A DNA stretch of 64,000 nt from Amphibalanus amphitrite (lineage: Eukaryota > Arthropoda > Thecostraca > Balanomorpha > Balanidae), in the NCBI RefSeq assembly GCF_019059575.1, contig NW_024882913.1, forward strand, positions 106,840-170,839. The letters run 5' to 3'. Positions 23,700 through 35,075 of this stretch are shown piece after piece. Position 1 is the first letter of the stretch. Every line of letters begins with the position of its first letter. The notes under the pieces were generated by a model, which worked only from the letters and a program-made list of their open reading frames with translations, did no database searches and was not told the origin of the DNA. The position numbers and the translations under genes are program-made.

Positions 23700-25165
23700 T
23701 GGAATAACCTTCTCTTCAAAATTCTAAAATTTGCCAAAAGTTACAAAAACACTTGAAAATATTTCGGAGACGTTCCTTCATCGGTTCAAGTGATAAACCA
23801 GATCACTTGAACAGAATTAATCCATTTTTAACTCCTTGCGATGCATAGTTGCTTTTACATGTTTCAAGGCATCGGATCTAACCTGACCATTTATGCACAT
23901 CAAGGATCACAAAGCCACGACCCGAATGACGATTGTGAAGCTAGCTTACACTGATATTCGCATTTAATTAACATAATACCAATTACCTGCTTAGCTTCAT
24001 ATTTTTTACATGGCTCTATTGCATTTAAGTCAAACTATTATTTACCCTTAAATTTCCAGGTAACCAATGATACCGTCCTTAGTGTTATCTAATCCTTTAT
24101 GGTAAAATGTCTTAGTTCTTTCTAGGAATGATTAGGGGTCGTATCCCTGGTGCTTATTTTCTTGAGATATACCATAAGGCAGCAGCTCTTCACTGATTCC
24201 TGTCAGTTTTTCAGCTATTTTCAATACAATTAGTTTTTTCGAAGCCCAATTACTTCTGGGAACAATTAAGATTTAAACGACAGCTGAACATGCAAAAAAC
24301 AAAGCGTCCATACCAAATATAAATGCTAATCGACGTCGAATTTCATGTAGCACATCATACGTCTCTCATTATATAGCTGAGTCTACATATAAGGCACGCA
24401 ACATGGCATAAAACGTGACCAATTAGAAAGACGACAACCAGTATCAAACAAACTTCAGCATGTAATCATCTCAATGCTCAAGGCCTTCATATGAACCTTA
24501 CGAAACGCACACAAACCTAGCAGAATTGTACGTCTCAATTACATGCATTTACATACACACAACTATTCACTGGTGGGGGTAAATGAACTGCCAGCTGTTC
24601 GATTTTCCTCACGCTGTGGTGTAAACCAGTACAAATTGTCCGACCCATTTCTGCTTTTACGCAAGCGGAAGATTCGCACACCGAAATATTTGCGTGACCT
24701 TGTTCATTTGCCCTTCCCGGCTGCATTGTGATTATTTTTACGAGTATATATGTGCATTTGTTGTGCGACAATTAGGACAGTGGTTACAATTCAATTACAT
24801 GTATTGATCTTTCCGTGACCTCATTAAGATGCCCATCCACTGCATGAACTGAATGTGGGGTACTCAAGGCATCCAGTCTGGCTGTGTGAAATTTCCTGAT
24901 CTAAGCGTATGCTGACAGAGAAAAAAAAATGGGCTGAAGAAAGTTACGCTCCTGACCAAACTTAGAAAGAGTGATTATCTTGTCAGGCAGAGCAGAACTA
25001 AAGATTTTTACCCTGAAGTTTAAATAAGTGAAATTCAACTGAAGATGTAGGATGCGCGCTATGCATCAAAATCAATATCGATGCCATCTTTACCTCTTGT
25101 TATCTAACAATAGGGCGGGAAGTTGAGCAAATCGTAAGCTCAATCTGATGTGTAGCATACACATA
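23700..25165. other. AT-rich intergenic DNA
   Basis: No gene or complete mobile element recognised. Short open frames near 24.55-24.75 kb lack support. Confidence 0.5.
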
Positions 25166-25209
25166 AAAATACATTGATGCCTTGAAGCATGTCTGAGGAG
25201 TTGATAAAT

Positions 25210-25360
25210 TTTCGGTGACTCCGACTACGACTCCGACTCCGGCTTTCGAAAACCAGCTCCTACTCCAACTCCCACTGCGGGCAAAACTGTGGACTCCCAC
25301 AGATTCCGACTCCGACTCCGGCTCCGGCTCCGACTCCGGCTCCGCAGCCCTGCCTTGAAT
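25210..25360. repeat. (GACTCC/GGCTCC)n repeat with GCAGCCCTGC end
   Basis: Hexamer-like GACTCC/GGCTCC repeats end in CCGCAGCCCTGC. The same end and repeat occur, in the same orientation at the end, at 63855-63940. The complement starts GCAGGGCTGCGGAGTC, which looks like a hAT-type terminus. Family assignment is inference. Confidence 0.6.
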
Positions 25361-25477
25361 GCATCGCGCGCCGTTATTTACAGTATTTATAGTCACCGTG
25401 ATTTACAGTTCCTGCCGAATGCAACATGAGATACCGTTGACCGTAAACCTACGAAAAACTGTTAGTTACCGGTCCAG

Positions 25478-25697
25478 GGCCTCGTTGCATAAAGCGAGTC
25501 CGTAACTTACGGCGGTTTTTGGTCTTGTATTGTAAGCGCAATGTAAAGCGATGACGATAGTTTGAATCGTTGAATTTATTTATCTTGCAAGCAAGAACAG
25601 AAGGGGGAAGGGGAAATCAATTTATCGCTTTACATGCACGTGCGATACAAGCCTAAAAAACGGCGTAAGTTACGGACTCGCTTTATGAAACGAGGCC
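25478..25697. mobile_element. 220-bp MITE with long inverted repeats
   Basis: Arms of about 70 bp start GGCCTCGTTGCATAAAGCG and return as CGCTTTATGAAACGAGGCC. Both contain GTCCGTAACTTACG or its complement. The centre is AT-rich. The target duplication is unclear (at most CAG). Confidence 0.75.
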
Positions 25698-26349
25698 CAG
25701 GACACGTTACAGGTGCCGCACATACTTCAGCAGCGTGTTGTCGGGACCTGTAATATTAATTTTTCGTAACATTTTTATCTGATAAGTGGCACGAGTCGCT
25801 CTTTCTGTCTAGTTTGTGACACGGTTGGTCGTTCGTTCGTTTTACCTGCCGGTGCAATATTACACCAGAACCACTAAAACTGGCCGCATCTGGTAAAATC
25901 CGGTTCACAGACGTGAAATTCGCCCACCCTTTCAGCTAAATACACCATGCGGGAGGCTGCATTGTCTTTCCTGGTGCACGAGTGTACAGCAGAACTGCCG
26001 GGAGCAGTGCCCTCTGCTACTATACTGCAAGTGAAACTCACTTCCCGTTCACCCATGCCGTAAGTGACACTCACTAAGGCGGGCTTGGTGATCGCCAGTT
26101 CACACCAGCTGTATCGGCTTATTAGGAGAAAAGTATCAGGTTGTAAGCGCACCTTGCACGCGTTATCATTGTTTGCCGGACAGAAAAACGCCTTTCTGGT
26201 GATTTTTTTGCTATTCGTTTGTAAAACAGACGCCGCGTGAGGAAAGATCCTGTTGATAACGTCAATGGAGTAAAGACAAATTGGTGTTCATGGAACTCTT
26301 TACATACATTGACGGGTTGAGTCAGCTAATAAGGGCAGTGGGCACCCAG

Positions 26350-26357
26350 TATATAAA
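26350..26357 (+). promoter_or_regulatory. TATA box of peptide gene 1
   Basis: TATATAAA followed by GGAAGGCGGC. A start about 25-30 bp downstream would give a non-coding exon ending at 26429 before GTGAGT. Confidence 0.7.
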
Positions 26358-26379
26358 GGAAGGCGGCTCGTAGGGACGG

Positions 26380-26429
26380 CGTTATCGGCTGGGGTTATCG
26401 GCACAGGACACTACTCGTGAAGCCTCCAG
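26380..26429 (+). other. Predicted non-coding exon 1 of peptide gene 1
   Basis: Bounded below by the TATA box and above by the donor CCAG/GTGAGT. The first intron would run to the acceptor CACTTCCAG at 26748. The 5' limit is estimated. Confidence 0.55.
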
Positions 26430-26757
26430 GTGAGTGCATTTTCAACTGCAAGACGCTGCAGAATGCTGTGACATAATCATTTGCCCAATATCATAGGCTT
26501 TGACTAAAATCATGCTATTCAATAATAGCGTACAATATGACCATGTATATTGTATAGTATATGTACACTACCTACATTATTAGCGAGAAACAGTATGATT
26601 GCCGCTTACTTTTCTCCAAGTATTACTTGAACCAAGTTGAAAGGTTGAGTTGTAAAAACGACCCCAATTGGCTATTGGCACCGACCACGCGACCAACATA
26701 TTATCCTAGATTTAACGCTTAACACCCACATGTTCCTATCACTTCCAGACTTCAATA

Positions 26758-27380
26758 ATGAAGATCGCCATCGTTCTCGCCTGCCTGCTGGTGGCCGTCG
26801 CTGCCAAGCCTCAGTTCCTTGGAAACAGTGGCTTTGGTCAACGTCAGTTCGGCGGTTCTTTTGGAGGCGGCCGGTTCCAGGACTTTGACGTAAGTTCGCC
26901 TAGTTTTGGAGCGGGTGATGGGTGATTGTTGAGGGATATGTCGTTTGTATGATTAGTACAATTATTAGTACAATTTGACGGTATCTCGTGCTGAACACTT
27001 GATCCGAGGCCAGGGGTGTAGATTAGAAGTCATTTTGCGCCATCCAGGTTACCTAGCTTTTGATAGAAGCTTAGTTTTTGCGTTAACAATTTATGAAGCA
27101 GCGTCAAATATGAAATATAGCAAAACATTAAAAGTAAGATATGCGTTTGCAGACTGTTGAAACCCCATCTCTTAAAATATTCCATTCTAATCACCCAATC
27201 GTTCGCTCTGCATGCAAAGTTCCGCATTTTCACCATCTATTTATTTTTCAGCGTCCTGACTTCGACAGCGGCTTCCAAGATTTCGACCGCTTTGACGGCG
27301 GCGACTTTGACCGATTCGGCGGTGGATTCGGCGGCGGTCGTTTCGGTAACCAGTTCGGTCGCCAGTCAGGATTCTTCTGA
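26758..27380 (+). CDS. Secreted glycine/phenylalanine-rich peptide 1 (2 coding exons)
   Basis: Join 26758-26889 and 27252-27380, 86 residues. The first 16 residues, MKIAIVLACLLVAVAA, are a clear signal peptide and the mature chain opens KPQFLGNSGFG. The donor GAC/GTAAGT and acceptor TTTTTCAG/CGT give a phase-0 intron. The second exon is Asp/Phe/Gly-rich (FDRFDGGDFDRFGGGF) and ends GNQFGRQSGFF. The splice plan matches the other four genes of the cluster, but the C-terminus lacks their SNVGQ core, so this is the most divergent member. Product role unknown; export is the only confident statement. It is acidic and aromatic-rich, unlike classical cationic glycine-rich antimicrobial peptides. Confidence 0.8.
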
Positions 27381-27589
27381 TCAGCCAGCCGGCTGACTTC
27401 TTAGGTGGAACTGGAGTGATGTCAAGTGAACACCTCGCTGTGAAGCGTTTATATTCGTTCAGCATGACGTTATAGTCAACGTTACCGTCGCCCTGTTGTT
27501 ATGCTAGGAAATATAGAGAATTATGCTAAGCTATATTTTGTTGTATAAGATACTATGAAAATGCTGTCCATTATGCAATACATGCACAG

Positions 27590-28470
27590 TTCAGATGGCT
27601 TGACTTTGAGACCAACTTCAACCAGTTCCGTGTCAGCAAAACCCATCAACACGACATCTTGACAGATCCTCAACACGAAGATGAGCTAAATGTGTAAGTA
27701 CCTAAAACATTGCACACACGTTACCTAGCTAGTTATGTTTCGTAGACGAGCGCACCAGAGGCACTCAGCAGCTAGAAATGATTTTGTTGAACACCGTCCT
27801 TTAGCGTTAGTGGCTGCAGGGGGGGGGGGTTGGGAGAGCACCTCACCCTGATGTTTTCCGCGAAACTGTAAAAAAACGTGTTGCGTTTAGCACATGACTT
27901 TTGTTCTATAAATCTAATACGTATATAATGTGAAAATGGAGGTTGGATCTTGAACTCCGGCAGCTCCGGAGCTAACTTTTTGCGAGGGTTTCTTTTGCGA
28001 TCTTGCATCAATGGGAACATGTTATTGTACAGCAAACATTTTGCCAGAGCTAAACTCAAGTAGCTAAAATAAGGGGCGGACTCGAAAAGTAATAAGACGG
28101 TTGTTTGGCGAGATTATCCGGATTAGCACAAAAAAACCTCAACACTGACACAACAATTAAAAAGTCAAATATGTTTTACAGCAAATCGAGAGCAGCGTTG
28201 GTAAATCTCAACCATCATCAAACAGCAGTTTACTGGCTCCAATGCACCGTGTCCCGTAGGCAGACAGGTATCCATAATACACGTTGTCCGATCCGAAACT
28301 GCAGCAAGATAACGAACTCATCACAATCAAACTTCGCTACCAGACCGTAATCATGACGCACATATCCTGCACATATCCTGCTGCATATGTTTTCTCTTCA
28401 TTTCAGTCCTAGGAAACCTGACCGGATGCCCATATTAGAAAGTCAGACATTTGACGAGCGTGGTAACTAG
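27590..28470 (+). other. Possible alternative terminal exons of peptide gene 1
   Basis: A phase-0 acceptor (ATGCACAG/TTC) at 27589 opens 34 codons plus two bases, including FETNFNQFRV, to a donor GT/GTAAGT at 27693. An acceptor TTTCAG at 28406 continues in the matching phase for 21 codons to TAG at 28468-28470. From exon 1 of gene 1 this would make an acidic, non-glycine-rich tail. The phases fit, but nothing else supports it. Confidence 0.25.
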
Positions 28471-28979
28471 AAAATACAACGAATTGACTCAACAATGCCG
28501 GAGTCTCGTGTCTAGTGGTAAGCGTCGTCCTATTGTATTCCTATTACGCCATGCTTTTTAAAAGAATGTATAGATCGTAGACGTCTTAAGTATGTATTAG
28601 GGGCATTGAGTGATAAAAATTGTTCCGTTAGGGAAACATGATGTGTCAACTTTCCGACAGTGCACGTGCACATTACCTAGAGCAGTGCCAGCTAAGGAAA
28701 CGAGCAACGGGTGACTGGTATATTTGACATGCTATTTGCGACTGAAGTGTCCGGCAACTGTCAGTCTTCAAGAAATTTGTTGAAATTTGAAAACGTCGTC
28801 GTAGCATATAAAATTGGGAACACCACCAACACATTGTGGATGCGTTAGTTGAAATATTAATATGATGTGATGCTGTGGCAAAACAGACAAAATATCGTTG
28901 ATAACTTAGTAGTACGTAATTTAGCTGGAAAAAAATATGACTGACCTGACTGTTGAAGACGGAGGCCGCTGGGCCTCCG

Positions 28980-29454
28980 CGCCACCCGCCGGCCGCTGCA
29001 CGGGGGGGGGGGGGCTTATAGTTTCCCCCTTTACTTCTGCGACGATATCGTCGCAACGCAAAGAGATAGAGAAAGCAAAACTTTGCACACATCTCCCTGA
29101 ATACCTAGTCAATATTGTGTCCAAATTTGGTGTCGATCCCACTTGAAATGACGTCAGAGTGACGTCAAAAGTCAAATACAGCAGGTGCTGTCTAGATCAT
29201 TTACAGTTGAGTTTCATGTTCAGCGATATCAGGACAGAGACGGTCCATATCGGAAAACGACAAAACTTTATGACGTCACTGTGACGTCATCCTAAGTGCT
29301 ACAACCACCAAATTTTCCTCAAACATTGCCTAGGTATTCACTATTCAGTTAAAGGTATACAAAGTTTCACGTTCGTAGCTCTCAGGTTGCAGAGATATTC
29401 CACAAAACGTAAAGGGGGGCAACTTTATGCCCCCCCCCCCCAGCGGCACGTGGG
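28980..29454. mobile_element. TTAA-type MITE carrying paired CRE-like sites (copy 1)
   Basis: The right end is G-run, CAACTTTATG loop, C-run, CAGCGGCACGTGGG and TTAA at 29455-29458. The left end is damaged (GCCGGCCGCTGCACGGGG). The interior has TGACGTCA at 29149-29156, 29160-29167, 29271-29278 and 29282-29289, in two pairs. Closely related to 57165-57732. Confidence 0.72.
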
Positions 29455-29601
29455 TTAACCTTTGAGAACTAACCAACAAATTGAATAGAATACTGTGTCC
29501 CTTACCTTCACGCTCCTTCGAACGCCGCTTGCTGTGTGTCGATAGTAGCCCAGGAGCCGATGATATAGACAGGAGTGCTCTGCACCCTCCCCCCCGGCGC
29601 C

Positions 29602-30790
29602 TTTTTTTCTTTTTTTCCCACAAATTTATTTACATAACTGACAATCACATAGCAGTACACACAGTACACAGAACCGGACACCTGTCGCACGTCCGGCCAG
29701 CGGACCGGTCCCAGGTAAAACCTCATGGCCGGTCACGGATGGGAACGGGCGGGGTGTAAATCTGGCGACAGCTCAGCGTCCGAACCTCGCCCGCCCTATA
29801 TGTCCTGCTATTACGCTCGTTGTCCCTGTTCGTGAGATGTGTAGCTAATGAGACAAAGTTTTTGATGCACCTCTACCTTCTTCTTTTCTGTATCGGCCAT
29901 GCCCACTCGCATTTTACCAAACTCTGCCCTTGTCATAAAATCACAGAATGAAAACATATCAGCTATTCCTATACCATGTTGTGCCACTTTTGTTCTGTAA
30001 ATATAATATTTCCCTAGCAAAAACAGTCTCTGAATAGCAGCTGCAGCATCAGCCATATGAAATGTCTCATTTTCCTCGAATCCAACAATTATTGCACGTT
30101 TGCTTAGGACAACATTGTAATGCAATCGCTCCCTGACCCTGCTCACCATTGCTCTCCAAAGTCCAAACACATTGAACCTGTTCGCACTCAGCAAAAAGAT
30201 GCAGAAGCGTCTCTCTATCTGCATTGCAGAATGTACACAATGGACTTTCTTCAGTGAATTTTGACACGAAAACGTTTGTCGTTAATATTTTGTGAACTAA
30301 TCTATCCTGGAACCATCTAAGAGTAGTATTTTTAGTACAGCTCGCAAATCTGTTGTAAATGAGGTCCCATTCTAGCTGACACTGTAGATCGTTATTCCAT
30401 TTTATTTGTGATTTTAAACCATCCCGTGTTTTAAAGTACTTATGCTGTCTTATAGTATATCCTACATCCTCCCTTACATCCTAAGAGAGTTGCCAACGCT
30501 GGCTGCATTTTAGGTCCAATGTCATGAGGTGGCAACTCCCCCGTATATGATGTCCTTATTACTCTAACAATGCCCGCGAATTCAAGCTGTTGGAGACGCA
30601 AGCCATAAGTGTTGTTTATTTCAGCAATATTCATAAACCTTCTTTCATCCGTCCAAATGTCACCTACATTGGTACAACCAGCTCTGTATAGACGGCCATT
30701 CCACATAACTTTGTGATTACGCTTGAAGAAGGAGGACAAAAACAAAGGTTGCGTCTTAACATTGGCGTCCTTAAGGCGTCCCCCCCCCCC
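29602..30790 (-). mobile_element. 5'-truncated LINE (Tx1-like), minus strand
   Basis: Reading on the minus strand, a degenerate C-terminal LINE protein is followed by a 3' UTR ending in an A-rich tail (29602-29620). The same CCCCCCCGGCGCC string lies on both sides (ending 29601 and 30803), a plausible long target duplication. It is dead on arrival: most of the RT is missing. Confidence 0.7.
29811..30770 (-). pseudogene. LINE ORF2 C-terminal region (Tx1-like)
   Basis: Across several frames the minus strand gives MWNGRLYRAGCTNVGDIW, the WNN-DLQCQLEWDLIYNRF block, then SPLCTFCNADRETLLHLF with a zinc-binding CxxC-H pattern (zf-RVT type), and finally LLGKYYIYRTK. This order is that of the region after the RT domain in Tx1-like non-LTR elements. 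Several frameshifts; not functional. Confidence 0.75.
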
Positions 30791-30809
30791 CCCCCCCGGC
30801 GCCTTAAAG

Positions 30810-32172
30810 GCTATAGCGCAGAGCACCAGCCCGGCGCAGGTTGAAAAGTCAAAATAACAAAAATACTGCAGATGTGTCTTGGCAGATGTCGTCTTAGACT
30901 TTGGATACGTGCTAGACTTTTTGTGGTTAAAGTTAAAAGCAATATTCAACGAACCGAGAAACTAGGCCAGCGCTTTTGCGGTCTAAACCGGCTGCTTTTG
31001 GTCTTGCGCGAAAACATACGTCGCAACCTCTTTACAGAGTGAGTCATGTATCGCTACTCCGTTGCAGCAGGCCAGTGACCGGTATGAACCGGTTTTGACT
31101 GTGACGTAGCTCAGGTGGGGTGACTTAGTAAATCACGACTCAATGAACCCACACGCGTTGGTGTGGTGCAGGGATTTTACCGGCTGTAACCGGTATTAGT
31201 GGGTTAAAGGCTACAGGCGTAACCCGGAAGGTTTTCAGTATCACGTTAGCTACCATCGTGTATGCTTTTCAAAATGGAAACATTAATTCTTCGATATATT
31301 AGTATTGCAGCTCAGCACTATATTCTAATGGTCTAGAAAAAGGCCACTTAAATATGTTGCCCTTCCCATTGAGTTGATTTCAGAGAAACATGAACATCAT
31401 GCAATTGGCTTATATAAACAAAGGCATCAGTAGTATCCTATACCCTGTGTGCGCACCCAAGCACCTGAGTGCAGTGTTTTGACCCACGGCGATGCCTGGC
31501 TTGTCTAACCCACAGCAGACACGGAGCTGAATACCTATATTAGTGGGCCCTTGGCCAAGAATTGATTACGAAATGGTGGGGTGGGGGCACTCCTGGCCAT
31601 CTGTTAATGGATGGCGGACTATTTAGAAAAAAAAGAAGTGCATTTTACACACAAAACAATATAAGATCTCGGGCAAAAAGGCTCATTTGTTACGCGTCTG
31701 TTTGGTGCAACATTTTCATATTATACATATATGTATAATATGTACTATAGTACATACATTACAAAGCGATTGTTTGAAATTTAGAAGTTAGCACCAACTA
31801 TCATTCTTGCTGAGAAACTAAGCTGCAATATGCATTTATTACCATGTCATTTACGATAAAAATTGCGCATTCCCACGCATAAACGCTCCCACATACCCGT
31901 GCTAGCTAGCTGAGAGGACAAAACATCCAGAATCCGTGTCATCACCCATCGCGTTGCAATGACAAGCTAACAATCACCAGTGATTTTTGCAGAGCAGTCA
32001 GACAGCTGGCCAGAAAACCAAACTGGTCTAACCGGCGACGGTTAGTTCACCTGCACCCAACTTTATAAATCCTGTTGTTTGGGTTTGGCAGCTCAGAGCA
32101 CTGGATTAAGTTCAGCTGCAGAGAACGGCAATTATATGTATTTTTTTGCGCATTTCGGTCCATCTTCTCGTA
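30810..32172. other. Intergenic DNA without recognised gene
   Basis: GC-poor DNA with a CCGGT-rich patch near 31.07-31.2 kb (CGGTATGAACCGG, ACCGGCTGTAACCGG). A TATATAAAC near 31409 has no coding exon downstream that I can identify. Confidence 0.45.
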
Positions 32173-32176
32173 TTAA

Positions 32177-33353
32177 CCCGCGCCCCAGTGGCGGTCTCGG
32201 CCAACTTCGTCCTAGTGAGGGGGGGGGGGGCATATGTTACCACCCACCTCTAACTCAAAAACTAAGAGGGCTAGAAAGACGCGGTAAAAAGCAGTCGATA
32301 GCTCTTAATACGTACGTTTGAAAGTATTTCGGTCATTTTTCACCTTAGAGCAATATTGGGGTCACCAGAGGTCATCAAATGTCAAAATTTGCCAATTGTC
32401 ATTATATTTTTCAGAAAACATGCCGCTATCTCAGGAAGTATGGTAGCTAGAAAAACGCATGGAATAGCAATCGATAGCTTTTAAACTCTTCTTTTGAAAA
32501 GGTCATTATCAATATTGTCCTCAGGTCAACGGTTTAGCCTCCAGAGGGCAAAAACTCCAAAAATAGCTGTTTTTACGAAAAAGTGTTTTTCGGCAATAAC
32601 TTTCGACTACAAAAAGCGACGAAATTTCTATTGCCAGAATCGTGTTCCCCTCACCGAGACGCGTCGAATGAACTATAATTTGACCTTGAAAGGTCAACTT
32701 AAAATTTGACCTCAGGTCCAGGTCATGACCTGACCGGAAAAGGTCATGTTGCATATCAGTCGATGCGTCTCAACAAGACAAACACAATGAGACCATCCCC
32801 AGCGTTCTATCTCTTTCCAATCGCGAGTTATTGGCAAAAAACTGTTTGTAGCCTCAAATGACCTCGGATGACCTTTCTAGAGGCTATCAGCAAAAATGAC
32901 ACCTTGGTCATCACGACTGGACTAAATCATTGTGATTCTGAAATATTTGGACTGTTCCTATGCGTACACACGGATCTAGAGGCATTTTCATTTTTCTCCA
33001 TTGACTTGTAATGGAAAGGTCATGCCACTGACCTGACCTTAGGTCACGGATATAAAAAATCCGAGATATACAAATTGTAGGCTCCCATAACAGCATGCAA
33101 TCCACCAAGTTTAAAACCTTTCTGACAAACACTGCAGGCTGGACATGATTGCAAACTTTTTTTAAGGCTTGGTCAGTTAACTTGACCTGGTGACCTGACC
33201 TGACATGACCTGGGGTCAAAAATTTCACACATTGTCCAAAATTGATGTACCAAAAGCTACCCCTAGTGGCGCGGCGCTACGCGCCGCGGTTTTTTATTCA
33301 CACGCGAAAAACGCGGCAAGGTGGTAACATATGCCCCCCCACTGGGGCGAAGG
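32177..33353. mobile_element. TTAA-flanked piggyBac-like MITE, loop type CATATGTTACCA
   Basis: TTAA at 32173-32176 and 33354-33357. Ends are CCCGCGCCCCAGTGG and the complement of CACTGGGGCGAAGG. A G-run followed by CATATGTTACCA is mirrored at the other end as TGGTAACATATGCCCCCCC. The interior includes repeated AGGTCA half-sites (GGTCAGTTAACTTGACCTGG around 33170-33220) and a right-end GC hairpin near 33270. It shares internal sequence with 53008-54201. Confidence 0.83.
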
Positions 33354-33454
33354 TTAACTCTCCCGTCCCGGTCATCGTTTCGTTGACTCGTATGCGCCCT
33401 TGCCAGCACTGGTATCACAGCTAATGTTACCAAATGCCGTGGATAGAAAAGCAC

Positions 33455-33693
33455 GACACTTTATAAGACTGGGCCCCTGAAGTCCCCAGTTGGTCAGCGT
33501 CGTCGGAGCCTCTAGCACAGGTCACTGCACTTCACACCACGAACGATCAGATCTCCCCTCTGTGACACTGGAAATCACGCCAGAGGTTTTGATAAAAGAT
33601 CGTATAGTTCTATGTACTGAGGAAGAGCGAGTGAATGATTCAGAGCGAAGAGGGAGGCTACGCCATATGATAAACAGGTTGTTTGTGACTTAG
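33455..33693 (+). pseudogene. Possible exon fragment with CARD-like helix pattern
   Basis: A TTTATAAG near 33460 is followed by an open frame to 33693 containing LIKDRIVLCTEEERVNDS and RRGRLRHMINRLF. The spacing of hydrophobic and charged residues recalls helices 3-4 of a CARD. The frame lacks an ATG and ends soon after, so it is a fragment or a coincidence. Confidence 0.2.
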
Positions 33694-33802
33694 AAAGCTG
33701 GCTGGAGATTTTCCATGCATGGGAAAGGATGTATGCTGGCTAAGCAATGGAATTCGTATTGGAAAATGCTAACCATATATTAGAGGCCGGACAGTTTTGT
33801 GA

Positions 33803-34075
33803 TTTCCCATACCTGCTACATTGCATGATTAAATCGAGACATCCAGGCATTTCAATGGCACGTGCACTGTACCACACTTTTCAAAGTTTAATGCAGAGCT
33901 TTAAATAGTTGTGAGCTTTTTGGCAGGTATGGGAAACACCTTCCAGCCCTAAGGCCGGGAATTCAATGTCACCTCGCTTTTTTAGCGAAAAGCACCTCGG
34001 GCCTAACGGCCCTCGGAGTTTTCGCTAAAAAACCTCGGTGACATTTATTGAATCATCCCGGCCCCGGGCAGGAAT
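33803..34075. mobile_element. Foldback/MITE composite with TTTCCCATACCTGC ends
   Basis: TTTCCCATACCTGC at 33803 is mirrored by GCAGGTATGGGAAA at 33936, enclosing about 134 bp. Adjacent 33953-34063 is a 111-bp imperfect palindrome from GGCCGGGAATTCAATG to CCCGGCC. The palindrome recurs inverted at 58125-58243; the first part recurs inverted at 61897-62000. Confidence 0.7.
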
Positions 34076-34985
34076 ATACTGCAACGAGATCGTACTCAAA
34101 ACTCACACTCGTTTAAGGTTATATAATGCTGTTCGTTGTGGGTAACTTTCGAATTCCCATGGATGATAAGCGACGAGTTGAGCAACATCTACCGCAGTCC
34201 ATTCGAAGTTGGCACCACGCAGCAAACTAAATGCGTAGATAAAAAAGAACGTCAATCGTCTTTGTAGCTGATGTCCGCTGACAAAGCATTACTTATTAAA
34301 ACATTGACTTAGATCGAATGTGTTAAATAACTTATTTATTTGTTTAAGTTAAATAACATAGCGACCTTCAAATATGAGTGTTTCTTTGAACATAAGCTCA
34401 ACTGTACGGCATAGTCAGCATGATTCTCCCTCGATAGAAGAAGTAGATGTAGCGTAAGATACAATAGAATAAAGATAGATGTAAGACACATTTGCTCTGC
34501 ATTGATAATTCAAGAATCCGCCAGTGAGTTATCTAACCAGAGCACCCCCAAAAGCGACGCGTGACCTTACCAGCTAACGTGCAGCTTCATTATGCTGCTG
34601 CACCAGCATGCATAATCAGATGAAAATTGTTGCATCAGTAGCTGGTGGGAAGAACATGTGGATGGGCCAAGGCATATGCGCGTTGTACACTAAAAAAAAC
34701 GTTTCCAGTCATGATTGTAAGAGTAGAAACGATAGGACGGCTCCAAACAGGAAACGGTTGCTCTCTGCAATGTGCTTGGCTGGTCTCTGGCTGTAAAGTG
34801 TCGCCCTTCAGAGTGCCCCAACCCAGACACCTAACAAAATACATTGCCGCTATGCACTATACCTTTCTAGGAACGACTCTGCTTGAGGAAAAGATAACAA
34901 TAAGCGCTCGTGCAACGGCGGCGGATACGCGATTTTTTTGGAATCGCTAAGGCGGGGCCATACTGGCTGTCCGGCAAACCGACAC
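34076..34985. other. AT-rich intergenic DNA
   Basis: No gene recognised; short open frames only. Confidence 0.4.
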
Positions 34986-34989
34986 GGCG

Positions 34990-35075
34990 CTGCCTATTTA
35001 AGGGGAAAGGGGCCATAGCAACGACATCATTCGGGTAGAGACAGTTTCGGGATCAAGACATCCACCATCTTCCAG
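34990..35075 (+). promoter_or_regulatory. Orphan promoter and first exon resembling the peptide genes
   Basis: CTATTTAAGGGG near 34994 takes the place of the TATA box. An exon-like stretch ends TCTTCCAG before GTTAGT at 35076. The layout copies that of peptide genes 1 to 5, but the next coding exon, at 36161, already has its own TATA box at 36027. This could be an alternative upstream promoter or the remnant of a lost paralogue. Confidence 0.4.

Noticed and set aside
25874..26152. 92-codon minus-strand frame upstream of peptide gene 1
   Set aside because: It has no ATG at its start, no domain and no convincing splice signals.
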